DNA of 64,000 bases from Orlajensenia sp037404875 (GCF_037404875.1 NZ_JBBELO010000018.1:62001-126000); one strand, 5' to 3'; shown: positions 41,036-49,722, numbered from the stretch's first letter. The notes: a model not told the origin generated them from the letters alone. Numbers and translations: made by a program.

Positions 41036-42737
41036 AGTGCAGCCAGTAGAAGCTCTGGGTCGCGAGGGTGAGGGTGAGCTTGCCCTCGTCGTCGAACGAC
41101 GGGAAGACGCCGCCGCCGAAGAGGTCGTACAGGCGCGTGCCGGCCAGGGCGGGGTCTTCGATCGTCACCGAGATGGGGTTGTGCGAGAAGCTGAACACGC
41201 ACAGCACGGTCTCGGCCTGGTCGCCGCCGTAGGTGCCGTACCGGGGGGCGCTGCCGTCGTAGTGCCGCAGGAAGGCCAGCGCGGAGTCGTTGTCGGTCTG
41301 CAGGAGCGTCAGGTCGCCGAGGCCGAAGACCGGGTGCCCCTTGCGTACGTGGATGACGTTGCGCACCCAGTGCAGCAGCGAGCGCGACTGGGCCAGCTGC
41401 GACTCGACGTTCACCTGGTTGTAGTGGAAGACGAGGGACTGCACGACGGGCAGGTAGAGCTTGCCCGGGTCGGCGGCGCTGAAGCCGGCGTTGCGGTCTG
41501 GCGTCCACTGCATCGGCGTCCGCGAGGAGTCGCGGTCGGGGAGCCAGATGTTGTCGCCCATGCCGATCTCATCGCCGTAGTAGAGGAAGGGGCTTCCCGG
41601 GAGCGAGAACAGCAGGGCGTGGGCGAGCTCCAGCTCCGCCCGTGAGTTGTCGAGCAGGGGCGCCAGGCGCCGGCGGATGCCGACGTTCGACCGCATGCGC
41701 GGGTCGTAGGCGTACCAGCCGTACATCGCCTGCCGATACTCCTCCGAGACCATCTCGAGCGTCAGCTCGTCGTGGTTGCGCAGGAAGACGCCCCAGCCGG
41801 CCGAAGCAGGCACGTCGGTCGTCTCGGAGAGCACTCGCTTCAGCTCCTCGGCCTGCTGCGAGCGCAGGGCGTAGAAGATGCGGGGCATCACCGGGAAGTC
41901 GAAGGCCATGTGGCATTCGGGCTCCTCCTCGGTGCCGAAGAACGCCGCGACCTCACGCGGCCACTGGTTCGCCTCGGCGATCATCACGCGGCCGGGGTAG
42001 TCGCGGTCGATCATGGCCCGCATGCGCTTGACGAACTCGTGGGTCTCGGGCTCGCCCTCGCCGTTGCCCTCGTCGGACTCGTAGAAGTAGGGCACCGCAT
42101 CCAGTCGCAGACCATCGACCCCCATGTCGAGCCAGAACCGGACAATGTCGAAGACGGCCTCGTGCACCGCCGGGTTCTCGAAGTTCAGGTCGGGCTGGTG
42201 CGAGAAGAAGCGGTGGAAGTAGAACTGGCGGCGCACCGAGTCGAAGGCCCAGTTGGAGTCCTCGGTGTCGACGAAGATGATGCGGATGTCGGGCCACTTG
42301 TCGTCGGTGTCGTTCCAGACGTAGAAGTCGCCGTAGGGGCCATCGGGATCTTCCCGGGAGGCCTGGAACCACTCGTGCTGGTCGCTCGTGTGGTTCAGCG
42401 GAAGGTCGATGACGATGCGCATGTCGCGCTCGTGCGCCTTCGTCACGAGCTCGCGGAACTCGTCGACCGTTCCGAACTCGGGCAGCACCGATTTGTAGTC
42501 GGAGATGTCGTACCCGCCGTCTCGCAGCGGCGAGGCGAAGACCGGCGGGATCCACAGGGCGTCGATGCCGAGCCATTGCAGGTAGTCGAGCTTGGAGATC
42601 AGGCCGGCGATGTCGCCCGTTCCGTCGCCGTTGGCGTCGACGAAGGAGCGCACCATCACCTCGTAGAAGACGCTGCGCTTGTACCACTGGGGATCGAGGG
42701 TGAGTCCGGGCAACTGGATGGGCGCGGTGAAGGTCAC
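41028..42737 (-). CDS. treS: Trehalose synthase (maltose alpha-D-glucosyltransferase)
   Basis: A 569-residue GH13 enzyme that interconverts trehalose and maltose. The opening PQWYKRSVFYEVMVRSFVDA, the acid triad in VDGLRLDAVPY (nucleophile Asp), MIAEANQWP (acid/base Glu) and FLRNHDELTLEM (stabilising Asp) are in place. The C-terminal beta domain ends ATQSFYWLHCG. No Pep2/maltokinase domain is fused. With glgC and glgA nearby it fits the TreS-Pep2-GlgE route. GTG 42737 has TAGACT six bases upstream. The 3' end overlaps the SDR-exonuclease ORF. Confidence 0.95.
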   Translation of the reverse strand: MTFTAPIQLPGLTLDPQWYKRSVFYEVMVRSFVDANGDGTGDIAGLISKLDYLQWLGIDALWIPPVFASPLRDGGYDISDYKSVLPEFGTVDEFRELVTKAHERDMRIVIDLPLNHTSDQHEWFQASREDPDGPYGDFYVWNDTDDKWPDIRIIFVDTEDSNWAFDSVRRQFYFHRFFSHQPDLNFENPAVHEAVFDIVRFWLDMGVDGLRLDAVPYFYESDEGNGEGEPETHEFVKRMRAMIDRDYPGRVMIAEANQWPREVAAFFGTEEEPECHMAFDFPVMPRIFYALRSQQAEELKRVLSETTDVPASAGWGVFLRNHDELTLEMVSEEYRQAMYGWYAYDPRMRSNVGIRRRLAPLLDNSRAELELAHALLFSLPGSPFLYYGDEIGMGDNIWLPDRDSSRTPMQWTPDRNAGFSAADPGKLYLPVVQSLVFHYNQVNVESQLAQSRSLLHWVRNVIHVRKGHPVFGLGDLTLLQTDNDSALAFLRHYDGSAPRYGTYGGDQAETVLCVFSFSHNPISVTIEDPALAGTRLYDLFGGGVFPSFDDEGKLTLTLATQSFYWLHCG

Positions 42738-42743
42738 TCTCCG

Positions 42744-42749
42744 AGTCTA
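42744..42749 (-). promoter_or_regulatory. Leaderless-type -10 box of treS
   Basis: TAGACT on the minus strand, six bases before GTG 42737. Confidence 0.6.
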
Positions 42750-42829
42750 AGAGGGAGCGTTCGCTCTCTGTCCAACGGTTGACAGCGGCGGTGTGTCGTC
42801 GTGCCCGTCGCCGCCGCGCAGAGACACCT

Positions 42830-42835
42830 TAGACT
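42830..42835 (+). promoter_or_regulatory. Leaderless-type -10 box of the alpha/beta hydrolase gene
   Basis: TAGACT, seven bases before ATG 42843; about 80 bp from the oppositely directed treS box. Confidence 0.55.
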
Positions 42836-42842
42836 TACTGCG

Positions 42843-43724
42843 ATGACCGCTCCCTCGCCGTATGCCGCCGCGCTGGCGCGCATCCCCGTGGTCGAGCGCT
42901 CGCTGTCTGCGGCCGGCAGTACGACCCGCTACTGGGAGTACGGCGACGCGGATGCCGAGACGACCATCGTCGCCGTGCACGGGTTCCGGGGTGATCACCA
43001 CGGGCTGGAACCCGTCGTTGCGCAGTTGCCGCAGTTCCGCATCATCTCGCCCGACCTGCCCGGCTTCGGTCTCTCCGATCCCCTTCCGGCCGGTCACGAC
43101 ATCGACGCGTACGTCGGGTGGTTGCGCGCGTTCCTGGAGGGCCTCGAGGTGCGCGGCCGTCTTGTGCTGCTGGGGCACTCCTTCGGCTCGATCGTCGCCT
43201 CCGCAGCCGTCGCGGCCGGCGTGGAGGTCGATGACCTCATCCTCGTCAATCCCATCGGCGCGCCGGCGCTCGAGGGCCCGCGGGGCGTCATGACCCGGCT
43301 CGCCGTGCTCTACTACCGGGCCGGCGCTGCGCTGCCCGAGCGGGCGGGCTTCGCCCTGCTGCGCAACCGCGTCATCGTGCGGGTGATGAGCATCTCGATG
43401 GCCAAGACGAAGGACCGCGACCTGCGCCGATTCGTGCACGACCAGCACGACCGCTACTTCTCGGCGTTCAGCGATCGCGACGTCGTCCTCGAGGCGTTCC
43501 GGGCATCCGTCAGCCACGACGTGAGCGAGTACGCCCATGACATCACGACCCGTACGCTGCTCATCGCGGCCGAGAAGGACGACATCACGCCGCTCGCCGC
43601 CGAGGTGCGCCTGCAGACGCTCTTCCCGGATGCCGAGCTCCAGGTGATCGAAGACGTGGGGCACCTCATCCACTACGAGACCCCCCTCGCCGCCGCCGAG
43701 CACATCCGGAGCTTCCTCACGTGA
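42843..43724 (+). CDS. Alpha/beta hydrolase
   Basis: A 293-residue alpha/beta-fold hydrolase. VAVHGFRGDHHGLEPV forms the oxyanion region, the nucleophile is the Ser in VLLGHSFGSIVAS, and the Asp/His partners lie in IAAEKDDITP and EDVGHLIHYE. The cap domain is about 100 residues. The substrate is not apparent. Its stop overlaps the start of the glycosyltransferase gene (GTGA), suggesting the two act on one pathway, possibly acylation or deacylation of a glycan; that is inference. Confidence 0.88.
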   Translation: MTAPSPYAAALARIPVVERSLSAAGSTTRYWEYGDADAETTIVAVHGFRGDHHGLEPVVAQLPQFRIISPDLPGFGLSDPLPAGHDIDAYVGWLRAFLEGLEVRGRLVLLGHSFGSIVASAAVAAGVEVDDLILVNPIGAPALEGPRGVMTRLAVLYYRAGAALPERAGFALLRNRVIVRVMSISMAKTKDRDLRRFVHDQHDRYFSAFSDRDVVLEAFRASVSHDVSEYAHDITTRTLLIAAEKDDITPLAAEVRLQTLFPDAELQVIEDVGHLIHYETPLAAAEHIRSFLT

Positions 43725-44800
43725 AAATCGTCTTCGACTGCCGCTACACGCGGTTCGACCGACATGATGGCATCAGCCGGTACACCGCGAGCCTCGTCGA
43801 AGCATTCGCCCGCCTGCATCCGGTCACGATGCTCATCAGCGATCACCGCCAGCTCGACCTGCTGCCCGACCTGCCCTGGCAACTCGTGGCGAGCCCGACG
43901 AGCGCCCGGGACCCCTTCGTCGCCCGGCAGGTGAACCGGCTGAAGCCCGATGTGGTCTACACGCCCATGCAGACCATGGGCTCATGGGGCCGGCGCTACG
44001 CGTTCGTGCTGACGGTGCACGACCTCATCTACTACACGAACCGCACCCCGCCCCGGAACCTGCCGTTGGCCATCCGCGGACTCTGGCGGCTCTACCACCT
44101 GGCGTGGTGGCCGCAGCGCCTCCTCCTGAACCGGGCGGACGCGGTCGCGACGGTCTCGCACACGACGGCGGAACTGATCGCGCGGCATTCGCTGACCCAC
44201 CGGCCGGTCACCGTCATCCCCAATGCGGCGCCGCCCCTTCCCGGCGAGGACGTGCCGGTGCGGGCGCGGCCCCAGCAGCGCTCGCTCGTCTACATGGGCT
44301 CGTTCATGCCGTACAAGAACGTCGAGGCGCTCGTTCGGGCCGTGGCGCTGGTGCCGGGAACCCGGCTGCACCTGATGAGCGGAGTGAGCGACGCCGACCG
44401 GCGGCGACTGACGGCACTCGCCCCGCAGGCCGACCTCGTCTTCCACGACGGCGCCACCGACGCCGAGTACGCCGACATCCTGAGGCACGCGACCGCGCTC
44501 GTCTCCACCTCCCTCGATGAGGGCTTCGGCATTCCGCTCGTCGAGGCCATGTCGGTCGGTACGCCCATCGTCGTCAGCGACATCCCGATCTTCCGCGAGA
44601 TCGGGGGAGCGGCAGCCCTCTACGTGGATCCGAAGGATCCGAAGGCGATCGCCGCGGGCATCCTCTCGCTCGACGCGCCCGGAGACTGGGAGCGTCGCTC
44701 GCTCGCGGGACGCACCGAGGCTGCCCGGTTCACGTGGGAGGGTTCTGCCCGCAAGCTGCTGGCCCTGCTCGAGCAGACGGTGGCCGCGCGCCGCCGTTGA
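43721..44800 (+). CDS. Glycosyltransferase family 4/1
   Basis: A 359-residue GT-B enzyme. The N-terminal domain starts KIVFDCRYTRFDRHDGISRY; the C-terminal donor domain has LVYMGSFMPYKNVEALVRAV and STSLDEGFGIPLVEAMSVG with the EFG-type glutamate pair. No membrane segment is present, so it acts at the cytoplasmic face. It is translationally coupled to the upstream hydrolase. Acceptor and sugar are unknown; mannosyl- or glucosyltransferases of actinobacterial glycolipids have this form. Confidence 0.9.
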   Translation: MKIVFDCRYTRFDRHDGISRYTASLVEAFARLHPVTMLISDHRQLDLLPDLPWQLVASPTSARDPFVARQVNRLKPDVVYTPMQTMGSWGRRYAFVLTVHDLIYYTNRTPPRNLPLAIRGLWRLYHLAWWPQRLLLNRADAVATVSHTTAELIARHSLTHRPVTVIPNAAPPLPGEDVPVRARPQQRSLVYMGSFMPYKNVEALVRAVALVPGTRLHLMSGVSDADRRRLTALAPQADLVFHDGATDAEYADILRHATALVSTSLDEGFGIPLVEAMSVGTPIVVSDIPIFREIGGAAALYVDPKDPKAIAAGILSLDAPGDWERRSLAGRTEAARFTWEGSARKLLALLEQTVAARRR

Positions 44801-44817
44801 GCACCGCGGGTGTGCTC
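44799..44817. terminator. Weak hairpin between convergent genes
   Basis: GAGCAC (44799-44804) pairs with GTGCTC (44812-44817) around a 7-base loop, beginning in the glycosyltransferase stop codon. No T tract follows; it may serve both strands weakly. Confidence 0.35.
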
Positions 44818-44825
44818 GCGATGAC

Positions 44826-45131
44826 TCAGCTGGAGACGGGCTTCGGCTCCTCTTCGAGGAAGACTCCGCCCGGACGGCCCGAAGCGGTCATGAGCTGTTC
44901 GACCCACTCGCGGTTGATCGTAGGCGTGCGCGAGCCGCTGTACGCGTAGTGGATGCCCACGCCGTTGTCGATCCAGAGCGCACGCCGTCCGCTGCCGAGT
45001 TCGAAAGGCTGCAGCCACGAGAGCACGAAGGGCTCGTGCCGTCTCAGCTTCGTCGTGAGCACCAGCTGCAGGTGGGCGAGCACCCGGTCCTCGAATTCGA
45101 AGCCCTCGTGGTCGTAGAAGAGTGTGCCCAC
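44826..45131 (-). CDS. Small DUF7882-like protein
   Basis: A 101-residue cytosolic protein of the kind frequent in Microbacteriaceae: MGTLFYDHEGFEFEDRVLAH, then LVLTTKLRRHEPFVLSW, RRALWIDNGVGI, and REWVEQLMTASGRPGGVF. The start GTG 45131 is chosen at the conserved MGTLFY; the open frame further upstream has no family-like sequence. Function is unknown. It is convergent with the glycosyltransferase gene and divergent from the next small gene. Confidence 0.78.
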   Translation of the reverse strand: MGTLFYDHEGFEFEDRVLAHLQLVLTTKLRRHEPFVLSWLQPFELGSGRRALWIDNGVGIHYAYSGSRTPTINREWVEQLMTASGRPGGVFLEEEPKPVSS

Positions 45132-45284
45132 GCGAAGTCCGTCCGATCCAGTGCCGCGTTCGGGCACCCGTAGAAGATTACAGTGCGCGGAAGGGCCCCT
45201 CGTGCAGTTCACCTGCCGAGGGCCGGTAGCCTTGCTGGGGCGAAGACGTCGGTCTCGCCGTACTGAGTGAATGGAGCGCGCCGC

Positions 45285-45536
45285 GTGGTGATCAACAGAC
45301 TGACGGTCGATGGCAAGGACTACTTCCTCCCCGACCCCATCGATGAGCTGCGCACCCAGATCCTCGGTGCCGTGCAAGCAGGCGGCGGCTACGTCAACAT
45401 CCCGCCGCTGCGCGGAGGTCCCGGCATCGACATCCTGTTCTCGCCGGGCATGCCGGTCACCTGGACCAAGATCGAAGTGAACGAGAGCACCGAGGCTGCC
45501 GCGGACCCGAACGCGGACACCGACTTCGACTTCTGA
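45285..45536 (+). CDS. Small acidic protein, unknown
   Basis: An 83-residue protein: VINRLTVDGKDYFLPDPIDE, then QILGAVQAGGGYVNIPPLRG and a strongly acidic end (DPNADTDFDF). Starts at GTG 45285 or 45288; GGAG at 45272-45275 suits the first. There is no membrane segment or known motif. The conserved look of the first 60 residues suggests a real gene, possibly paired with the divergent DUF7882-like gene. No function can be assigned. Confidence 0.68.
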   Translation: MVINRLTVDGKDYFLPDPIDELRTQILGAVQAGGGYVNIPPLRGGPGIDILFSPGMPVTWTKIEVNESTEAAADPNADTDFDF

Positions 45537-45565
45537 GCTGCTGACGCCGTGACGAGCGTCGAGGC

Positions 45566-46351
45566 CTACTGCCGGTTCTCCAGCAGAAGCGCCTCGACCT
45601 CGACGCGCGGCAGCGGCCGCGCGATCAGGTAACCCTGCGCACGATCGCAGCGCAGTCGACGGGCACGCTGCAGGTCCGCAGGCGTCTCCACGCCCTCCGC
45701 AACGACGCGGATGCCGCGATCCTTGACCAGGCCGATGACGGTGGCCAGCATCCGATTGCCGATGGCGCTGTCGTCCTGCACGATGGTGCGGTCGATCTTC
45801 AATTCACTCGCCGGCAGGCTCATGAGCTGCTCGACCGAGGTGTGGCCGGTGCCGAAGTCGTCGATCGAGATGCCCACGCCCGTTCCACGCACCTGCGAAA
45901 GCCGCTCGGAAACGGCCTCGAGGTCGTCGATCCGCTCGCTCTCCGTGATCTCGATCGTCAGGCGTCCCGCCTCGATGCCGGCGTGGCCGACGTAGCCCTC
46001 CAGGTCGCCGAAGAAGCGGTCGTCATCGAGTTGCCTGGCCGAGACGTTGACGGAGACCTCGATGGCCAGCCCCTGGGCGTCCCAGTCAGCGGCGAGGCGG
46101 CAGGCGTCGGCCAGCATGAAGCGGCCGATGTCGTGGATGGCTCCCGTCGCCTCGGCGAGGGGGATGAAGACGTCGGGCGGCACGAGGCCGAGCTCGGGAT
46201 GCTGCCACCGGCTCAGCGATTCCACGGCGACGAACGCCCCGGTCGCCAAGTCGACCTGGGGCTGATAGCGAGCGACGATCTGGCCGAGGTCGACGGCCAC
46301 GGCGAGGTCGCGCCTGAGGCGCTCCTCCGTCGTCGCTTCAGTGGAGCTCAT
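45566..46351 (-). CDS. EAL-domain cyclic-di-GMP phosphodiesterase
   Basis: A 261-residue stand-alone EAL protein. Catalytic residues all appear: the first Glu in FVAVESLSRW (ESL for EAL), Asn in SVNVSARQL, Glu in IEITESE, DDFGTG in ISIDDFGTGHTS, the Lys and Asp of ELKIDRTIV, the Glu in VVAEGVET and QGYLIARPLP. It should hydrolyse cyclic-di-GMP to pGpG. No sensor domain is attached, so input may come from a partner. ATG 46351 is the chosen start. It is divergent from the RsbQ-like and GGDEF genes. Confidence 0.9.
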   Translation of the reverse strand: MSSTEATTEERLRRDLAVAVDLGQIVARYQPQVDLATGAFVAVESLSRWQHPELGLVPPDVFIPLAEATGAIHDIGRFMLADACRLAADWDAQGLAIEVSVNVSARQLDDDRFFGDLEGYVGHAGIEAGRLTIEITESERIDDLEAVSERLSQVRGTGVGISIDDFGTGHTSVEQLMSLPASELKIDRTIVQDDSAIGNRMLATVIGLVKDRGIRVVAEGVETPADLQRARRLRCDRAQGYLIARPLPRVEVEALLLENRQ

Positions 46352-46505
46352 TGCATGCGTCCCGTCGTCTTTTCCGGATACTCGATTCTCGATCGTGCAG
46401 AGAAGCCGGAAATTCGTCAACCGCCCTATCCGTCGATTTCCATGCGCTACTCTACGTTCTCCCGGGCGATCGAAGCCGCAATGAGGGCGATGACAGGGCC
46501 TCCGG

Positions 46506-46511
46506 TTATGC
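46506..46511 (+). promoter_or_regulatory. Candidate -10 box of the RsbQ-like/GGDEF operon
   Basis: TATGCT, with a leader of about 58 bases to GTG 46576. A TAGAGT box on the minus strand at 46449-46454 could serve the divergent EAL gene. Confidence 0.4.
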
Positions 46512-46575
46512 TTGCTCCGGCCGTGACCTTCATCGCCGATCCGGCCCCGCCGGAGCCCCGACAGAGGAGCCCCAG

Positions 46576-47394
46576 GTGCCCTTGACCTCACCGCAGGACG
46601 TCGACGTCCAGCACCGCAACAACGTGACGATCACCGGGAACCCCACAGGACGGCCGATCGTCTTCGCCCACGGATTCGGCTGTAGTCAGGAGATGTGGCG
46701 CTTCGTCGCCCCTGCTTTCGAAGAGGATCACCTCGTCGTGCTGTTCGACCACGTGGGGGCGGGCGGCTCCGACCTCAGCGCGTACGACCGCGCCAAGTAC
46801 GACTCCCTGCACGGCTACGCCGACGACGTGCTCGAGATCCTCGAGCAGCTGGATCTGAGCGACGCAGTATACGTTGGACACTCCGTCAGCGCAATGGTCG
46901 GAATTCTGGCCGCCGCGCACGACCCCACGCGCTTCGGAAACCTCGTGCTTGTCGGCCCCTCTCCGCGCTACATCGACGACGCCGACTACACCGGCGGCTT
47001 CAGCCGAGAGGACATCGAAGGACTGCTCGACGCCCTCGACTCCAACCACCTCGGGTGGTCGGCCACCATGGCGCCGATCATCATGGGCAACCCCGACCGA
47101 CCGGCCCTCGGCGAGGAACTGACCACCAGTTTCTGCAACGTCGACCCGGCCATCGCGCGGCATTTCGCGCGCGTTACCTTCACCTCCGACAACCGGGCCG
47201 ATCTCGCAGCCGTCCTCACGCCGACGCTCGTGCTGCAGAGCGCCGATGACGCCATCGCACCCCGTGTGGTCGGTGAGTACGTGCACGACCAGATCGCCGA
47301 CAGCCGTTTCGTGCTGCTGGATGCCTCGGGCCACTGCCCCAACCTCTCGGCGCCCGAGGAAGTGGTGCGCGCCATCCGGGAATACCTGTCGTGA
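46576..47394 (+). CDS. RsbQ-like alpha/beta hydrolase (KAI2/D14 family)
   Basis: A 272-residue hydrolase of the RsbQ class, which includes the plant receptors KAI2 and D14. The family blocks are evident: FAHGFGCSQEMWRFVAPAF, FDHVGAGGSDLSAYD, VYVGHSVSAMVGILAA with nucleophile S103, GPSPRYIDDADY, and LQSADDAIAP and GHCPNLSAP with D224 or D225 and H253. In Bacillus RsbQ signals through the PAS domain of the phosphatase RsbP. Here the overlapping next gene (GTGA, 47391-47394) encodes a PAS-GAF-GGDEF protein, so the same sensor logic should control cyclic-di-GMP. GTG 46576 has GGAG upstream. Confidence 0.9.
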   Translation: MPLTSPQDVDVQHRNNVTITGNPTGRPIVFAHGFGCSQEMWRFVAPAFEEDHLVVLFDHVGAGGSDLSAYDRAKYDSLHGYADDVLEILEQLDLSDAVYVGHSVSAMVGILAAAHDPTRFGNLVLVGPSPRYIDDADYTGGFSREDIEGLLDALDSNHLGWSATMAPIIMGNPDRPALGEELTTSFCNVDPAIARHFARVTFTSDNRADLAAVLTPTLVLQSADDAIAPRVVGEYVHDQIADSRFVLLDASGHCPNLSAPEEVVRAIREYLS

Positions 47395-48836
47395 CCGAGG
47401 TGACCCCGGCAGCGCCTCCTCGTTCCGTCGACGGCGAGTCGGTGTCGGCCGCTCTGTACGATCACGCGCCGTGCGGCCTGCTCTGCATCGCATCCGACGG
47501 CACCATCACCCGTGCGAACTCCACCCTGCTGCAGTGGCTGGGGTACCGAGGGGAAGAGCTCGATGGCAGCCCGTTCGTCGACGTGCTCGACACGGCGCCA
47601 CGGTTGTTCTACGAGACGCGCTTCCTTCCGGTGCTGAACCTCGAGGGCGAGGTGCGCGAGATCTCCCTCTCCCTGCGACGCGCCGATGGCTCGACGCTTC
47701 CCGTGCTGATGAACGCCGTCAAGGTCGGCGATGAGGTGCGCGCCGCCATCTTCGACGCCACCCAGCGTCAGGACTACGAACGCGAACTGCTGAATGCGCG
47801 ACGGGAGGCGGAGGCCTCCGCCGTGCGCATCCGCGTGCTCCAGCAGGCCTCGCTCCGCTTCGACGGATGCGCCACCGAGCAGGACCTGGCGAGCGTTCTG
47901 GCCGAATGCGCACGCGAGGCATTCGCGGCGGCTCCCGTGACCGTGCTGCTGGCCGCGGATGCCGGCGCGTTCTACCTCGCAGCCGGCGAACTGCCCACGC
48001 GGCCCGGCTCGCAGGTGGGCGACCGCCTCGAGACGGCCGGCGGGCCGGCCTCCGACGCACTGCGTCACGGTGAGGTCGTCAGTGTCTCGGATCGGCAGGA
48101 GCTGGCGAGAACCTACCCGCAATTCAGCGAGCAGTTCCGGCGCGCACGCGTCGAGGCGGTGACGGCCACACCGCTGCTGCCCGACGGCGCAGGGCCCCTC
48201 GGAGTGCTGCTGTGCTTCTTCGGGAGGGGGCGTCCGTTCCCGCCCGAGACGTTGGAGCTGATGCAGTCGCTCGCGCGACAGGCGTCCCAGACGCTCATCC
48301 GCATCCGGCTGCAGGAACGGCTCGAACGGATGGCGTTGTACGACCAGCTCACGGGGATCGCCAATCGCCGGCTGCTCATCGAGCGCCTCGGCGAGGTGCT
48401 CGAGTCCGGCCGGCGGAACGGTCGGTGCACCGCGCTCGTGTTCCTGGACCTCGACGGCTTCAAGCCCGTGAACGACCAGCTCGGTCATGCCGTCGGCGAC
48501 GACCTGCTGCGCGTCGTGGCGGCCCGCATCCGCTCGAGCGTGCGCCCCTATGACACGGCAGGCCGCTTCGGCGGCGACGAGTTCATCATCGTCTGCGACG
48601 ACACCGACGCGCACGGTGCTGCCGTGATCGCCGAGCGCGTGCGCGCCGCCATCGAGGCACCGATCGCCGAGCTTCCCGACGGTTTCACCATTCGCGCGAG
48701 CATCGGCATCGCCGTGCACGATCACGCGGTCCAGTCGGTGCCCATCTCGGCCGGCGCCTTGATCCATGCCGCCGATGACGCCATGTTCGAATCCAAGCGT
48801 GCGGGCGGCAATCAGTTCACGATCGTGGACGCCTGA
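47391..48836 (+). CDS. PAS-GAF-GGDEF diguanylate cyclase
   Basis: A 481-residue cytosolic protein. PAS domain at about 20-130 (YDHAPCGLLCIASDGTITRA; FVDVLDTAPRLFYETRF, the RsbP-like type), a short coiled coil, a GAF-like domain at about 155-300, then GGDEF at about 315-480. The active site is G394-G-D-E-F398 and the inhibitory site R385-P-Y-D388 is present at the proper spacing, so the enzyme should be active and product-inhibited. It is translationally coupled to the RsbQ-like hydrolase and opposed by the EAL enzyme encoded divergently. The last 20 bases overlap the convergent kinase gene. Confidence 0.94.
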   Translation: MTEVTPAAPPRSVDGESVSAALYDHAPCGLLCIASDGTITRANSTLLQWLGYRGEELDGSPFVDVLDTAPRLFYETRFLPVLNLEGEVREISLSLRRADGSTLPVLMNAVKVGDEVRAAIFDATQRQDYERELLNARREAEASAVRIRVLQQASLRFDGCATEQDLASVLAECAREAFAAAPVTVLLAADAGAFYLAAGELPTRPGSQVGDRLETAGGPASDALRHGEVVSVSDRQELARTYPQFSEQFRRARVEAVTATPLLPDGAGPLGVLLCFFGRGRPFPPETLELMQSLARQASQTLIRIRLQERLERMALYDQLTGIANRRLLIERLGEVLESGRRNGRCTALVFLDLDGFKPVNDQLGHAVGDDLLRVVAARIRSSVRPYDTAGRFGGDEFIIVCDDTDAHGAAVIAERVRAAIEAPIAELPDGFTIRASIGIAVHDHAVQSVPISAGALIHAADDAMFESKRAGGNQFTIVDA

Positions 48837-49710
48837 GGTCGGAACGAATCGCGTGGGGGCCGCTGGAGCGCAGGGCCCGACGCAGTTCCTTGCCGACGAC
48901 GACGGCTGAGGGGCGCTCGGCGGGCTCGCGCGCCGTCATCCGCTCGATGAGGGAGCGCCACGGCCCGGAGACGATGTCGGGGATCTCGGGGTCCCGGCGC
49001 AGTCGCGCCATGGCCGAGGCGACCGGATCGCCGGGGTACTGGATGGTGCGGGTGAAGCACTCCAGCAGCACGAGTCCCAGCGAGTAGATGTCGGACGCGG
49101 TGCTCAGTGGCAGCCCGCGCACCTGTTCCGGGCTGAGGTAGGCCGCGGTTCCCGTGACGGTCGCGGCGCTCTCCACCGCCCTCTCGGAGTGGATCGCGAT
49201 GCCGAAGTCGGTCAGGCGTGCCCGCACCCGGGACTGGCCGACGCCGTAGTCCACGAGCATGATGTTGGAGGGCGTGATGTCGCGGTGGATGATTCCGCGC
49301 GCGTGCACGTACTCGAGAGCCTCGGCCACCTCGTACCCGATCTCGCCGATCTGGCGGAGCGACAGGGCGTGCTCGGCGAGGGTGGCACGAAGCGTGCGAC
49401 CCGGCACGAGTTCCATGATGAGGAAGGGTCGCGGGTCCTCGGGGGTGGAGAGGTCGACGCCGGCATCGAGGATGGATACGAGACCGTGGTGGCTGAGCGC
49501 AGCGAGCACCCGCAATTCGTGCCGGTACTGGCTGACGTGGGATTCCGTTCCGCCGCTGAACACCTTGATCGCCACGGCTCGTCCAAGGGATTCGTCACGT
49601 CCCGAGAACACGGATGCCGAGCCGCCCCGCGCGATGAGGGCGAGCGGCTGGTAGCGATCCAGGAGCAGGGGGGCGTTGAGGGCCTGGCCCGGTTGGTCGC
49701 CTCCGCTCAT
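48817..49710 (-). CDS. Soluble serine/threonine protein kinase (PknB-like)
   Basis: A 297-residue kinase catalytic domain: ALIARGGSASVFSGRDESLG (glycine loop), AVAIKVFSGG with the ATP-anchoring Lys, LIMELVPGRTLR, HRDITPSNIM and LTDFGIAIHS, then LSPEQVRGLPLSTASDIYSL. In the catalytic loop the usual Lys after HRDx is Thr (HRDIT), which may lower activity. There is no membrane helix or PASTA domain, unlike PknB. The -10 box TAGGGT lies six bases before ATG 49710. It is convergent with and overlaps the diguanylate cyclase gene. Confidence 0.92.
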   Translation of the reverse strand: MSGGDQPGQALNAPLLLDRYQPLALIARGGSASVFSGRDESLGRAVAIKVFSGGTESHVSQYRHELRVLAALSHHGLVSILDAGVDLSTPEDPRPFLIMELVPGRTLRATLAEHALSLRQIGEIGYEVAEALEYVHARGIIHRDITPSNIMLVDYGVGQSRVRARLTDFGIAIHSERAVESAATVTGTAAYLSPEQVRGLPLSTASDIYSLGLVLLECFTRTIQYPGDPVASAMARLRRDPEIPDIVSGPWRSLIERMTAREPAERPSAVVVGKELRRALRSSGPHAIRSDLRRPRS

Positions 49711-49716
49711 GCGCTC

Positions 49717-49722
49717 ACCCTA
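49717..49722 (-). promoter_or_regulatory. Leaderless-type -10 box of the kinase gene
   Basis: TAGGGT on the minus strand, six bases before ATG 49710. Confidence 0.55.

Noticed and set aside
42779..42784. TTGACA upstream of the alpha/beta hydrolase gene as a -35 element
   Set aside because: No -10 lies 16-18 bases downstream; the TAGACT at 42830 is 46 bases away.
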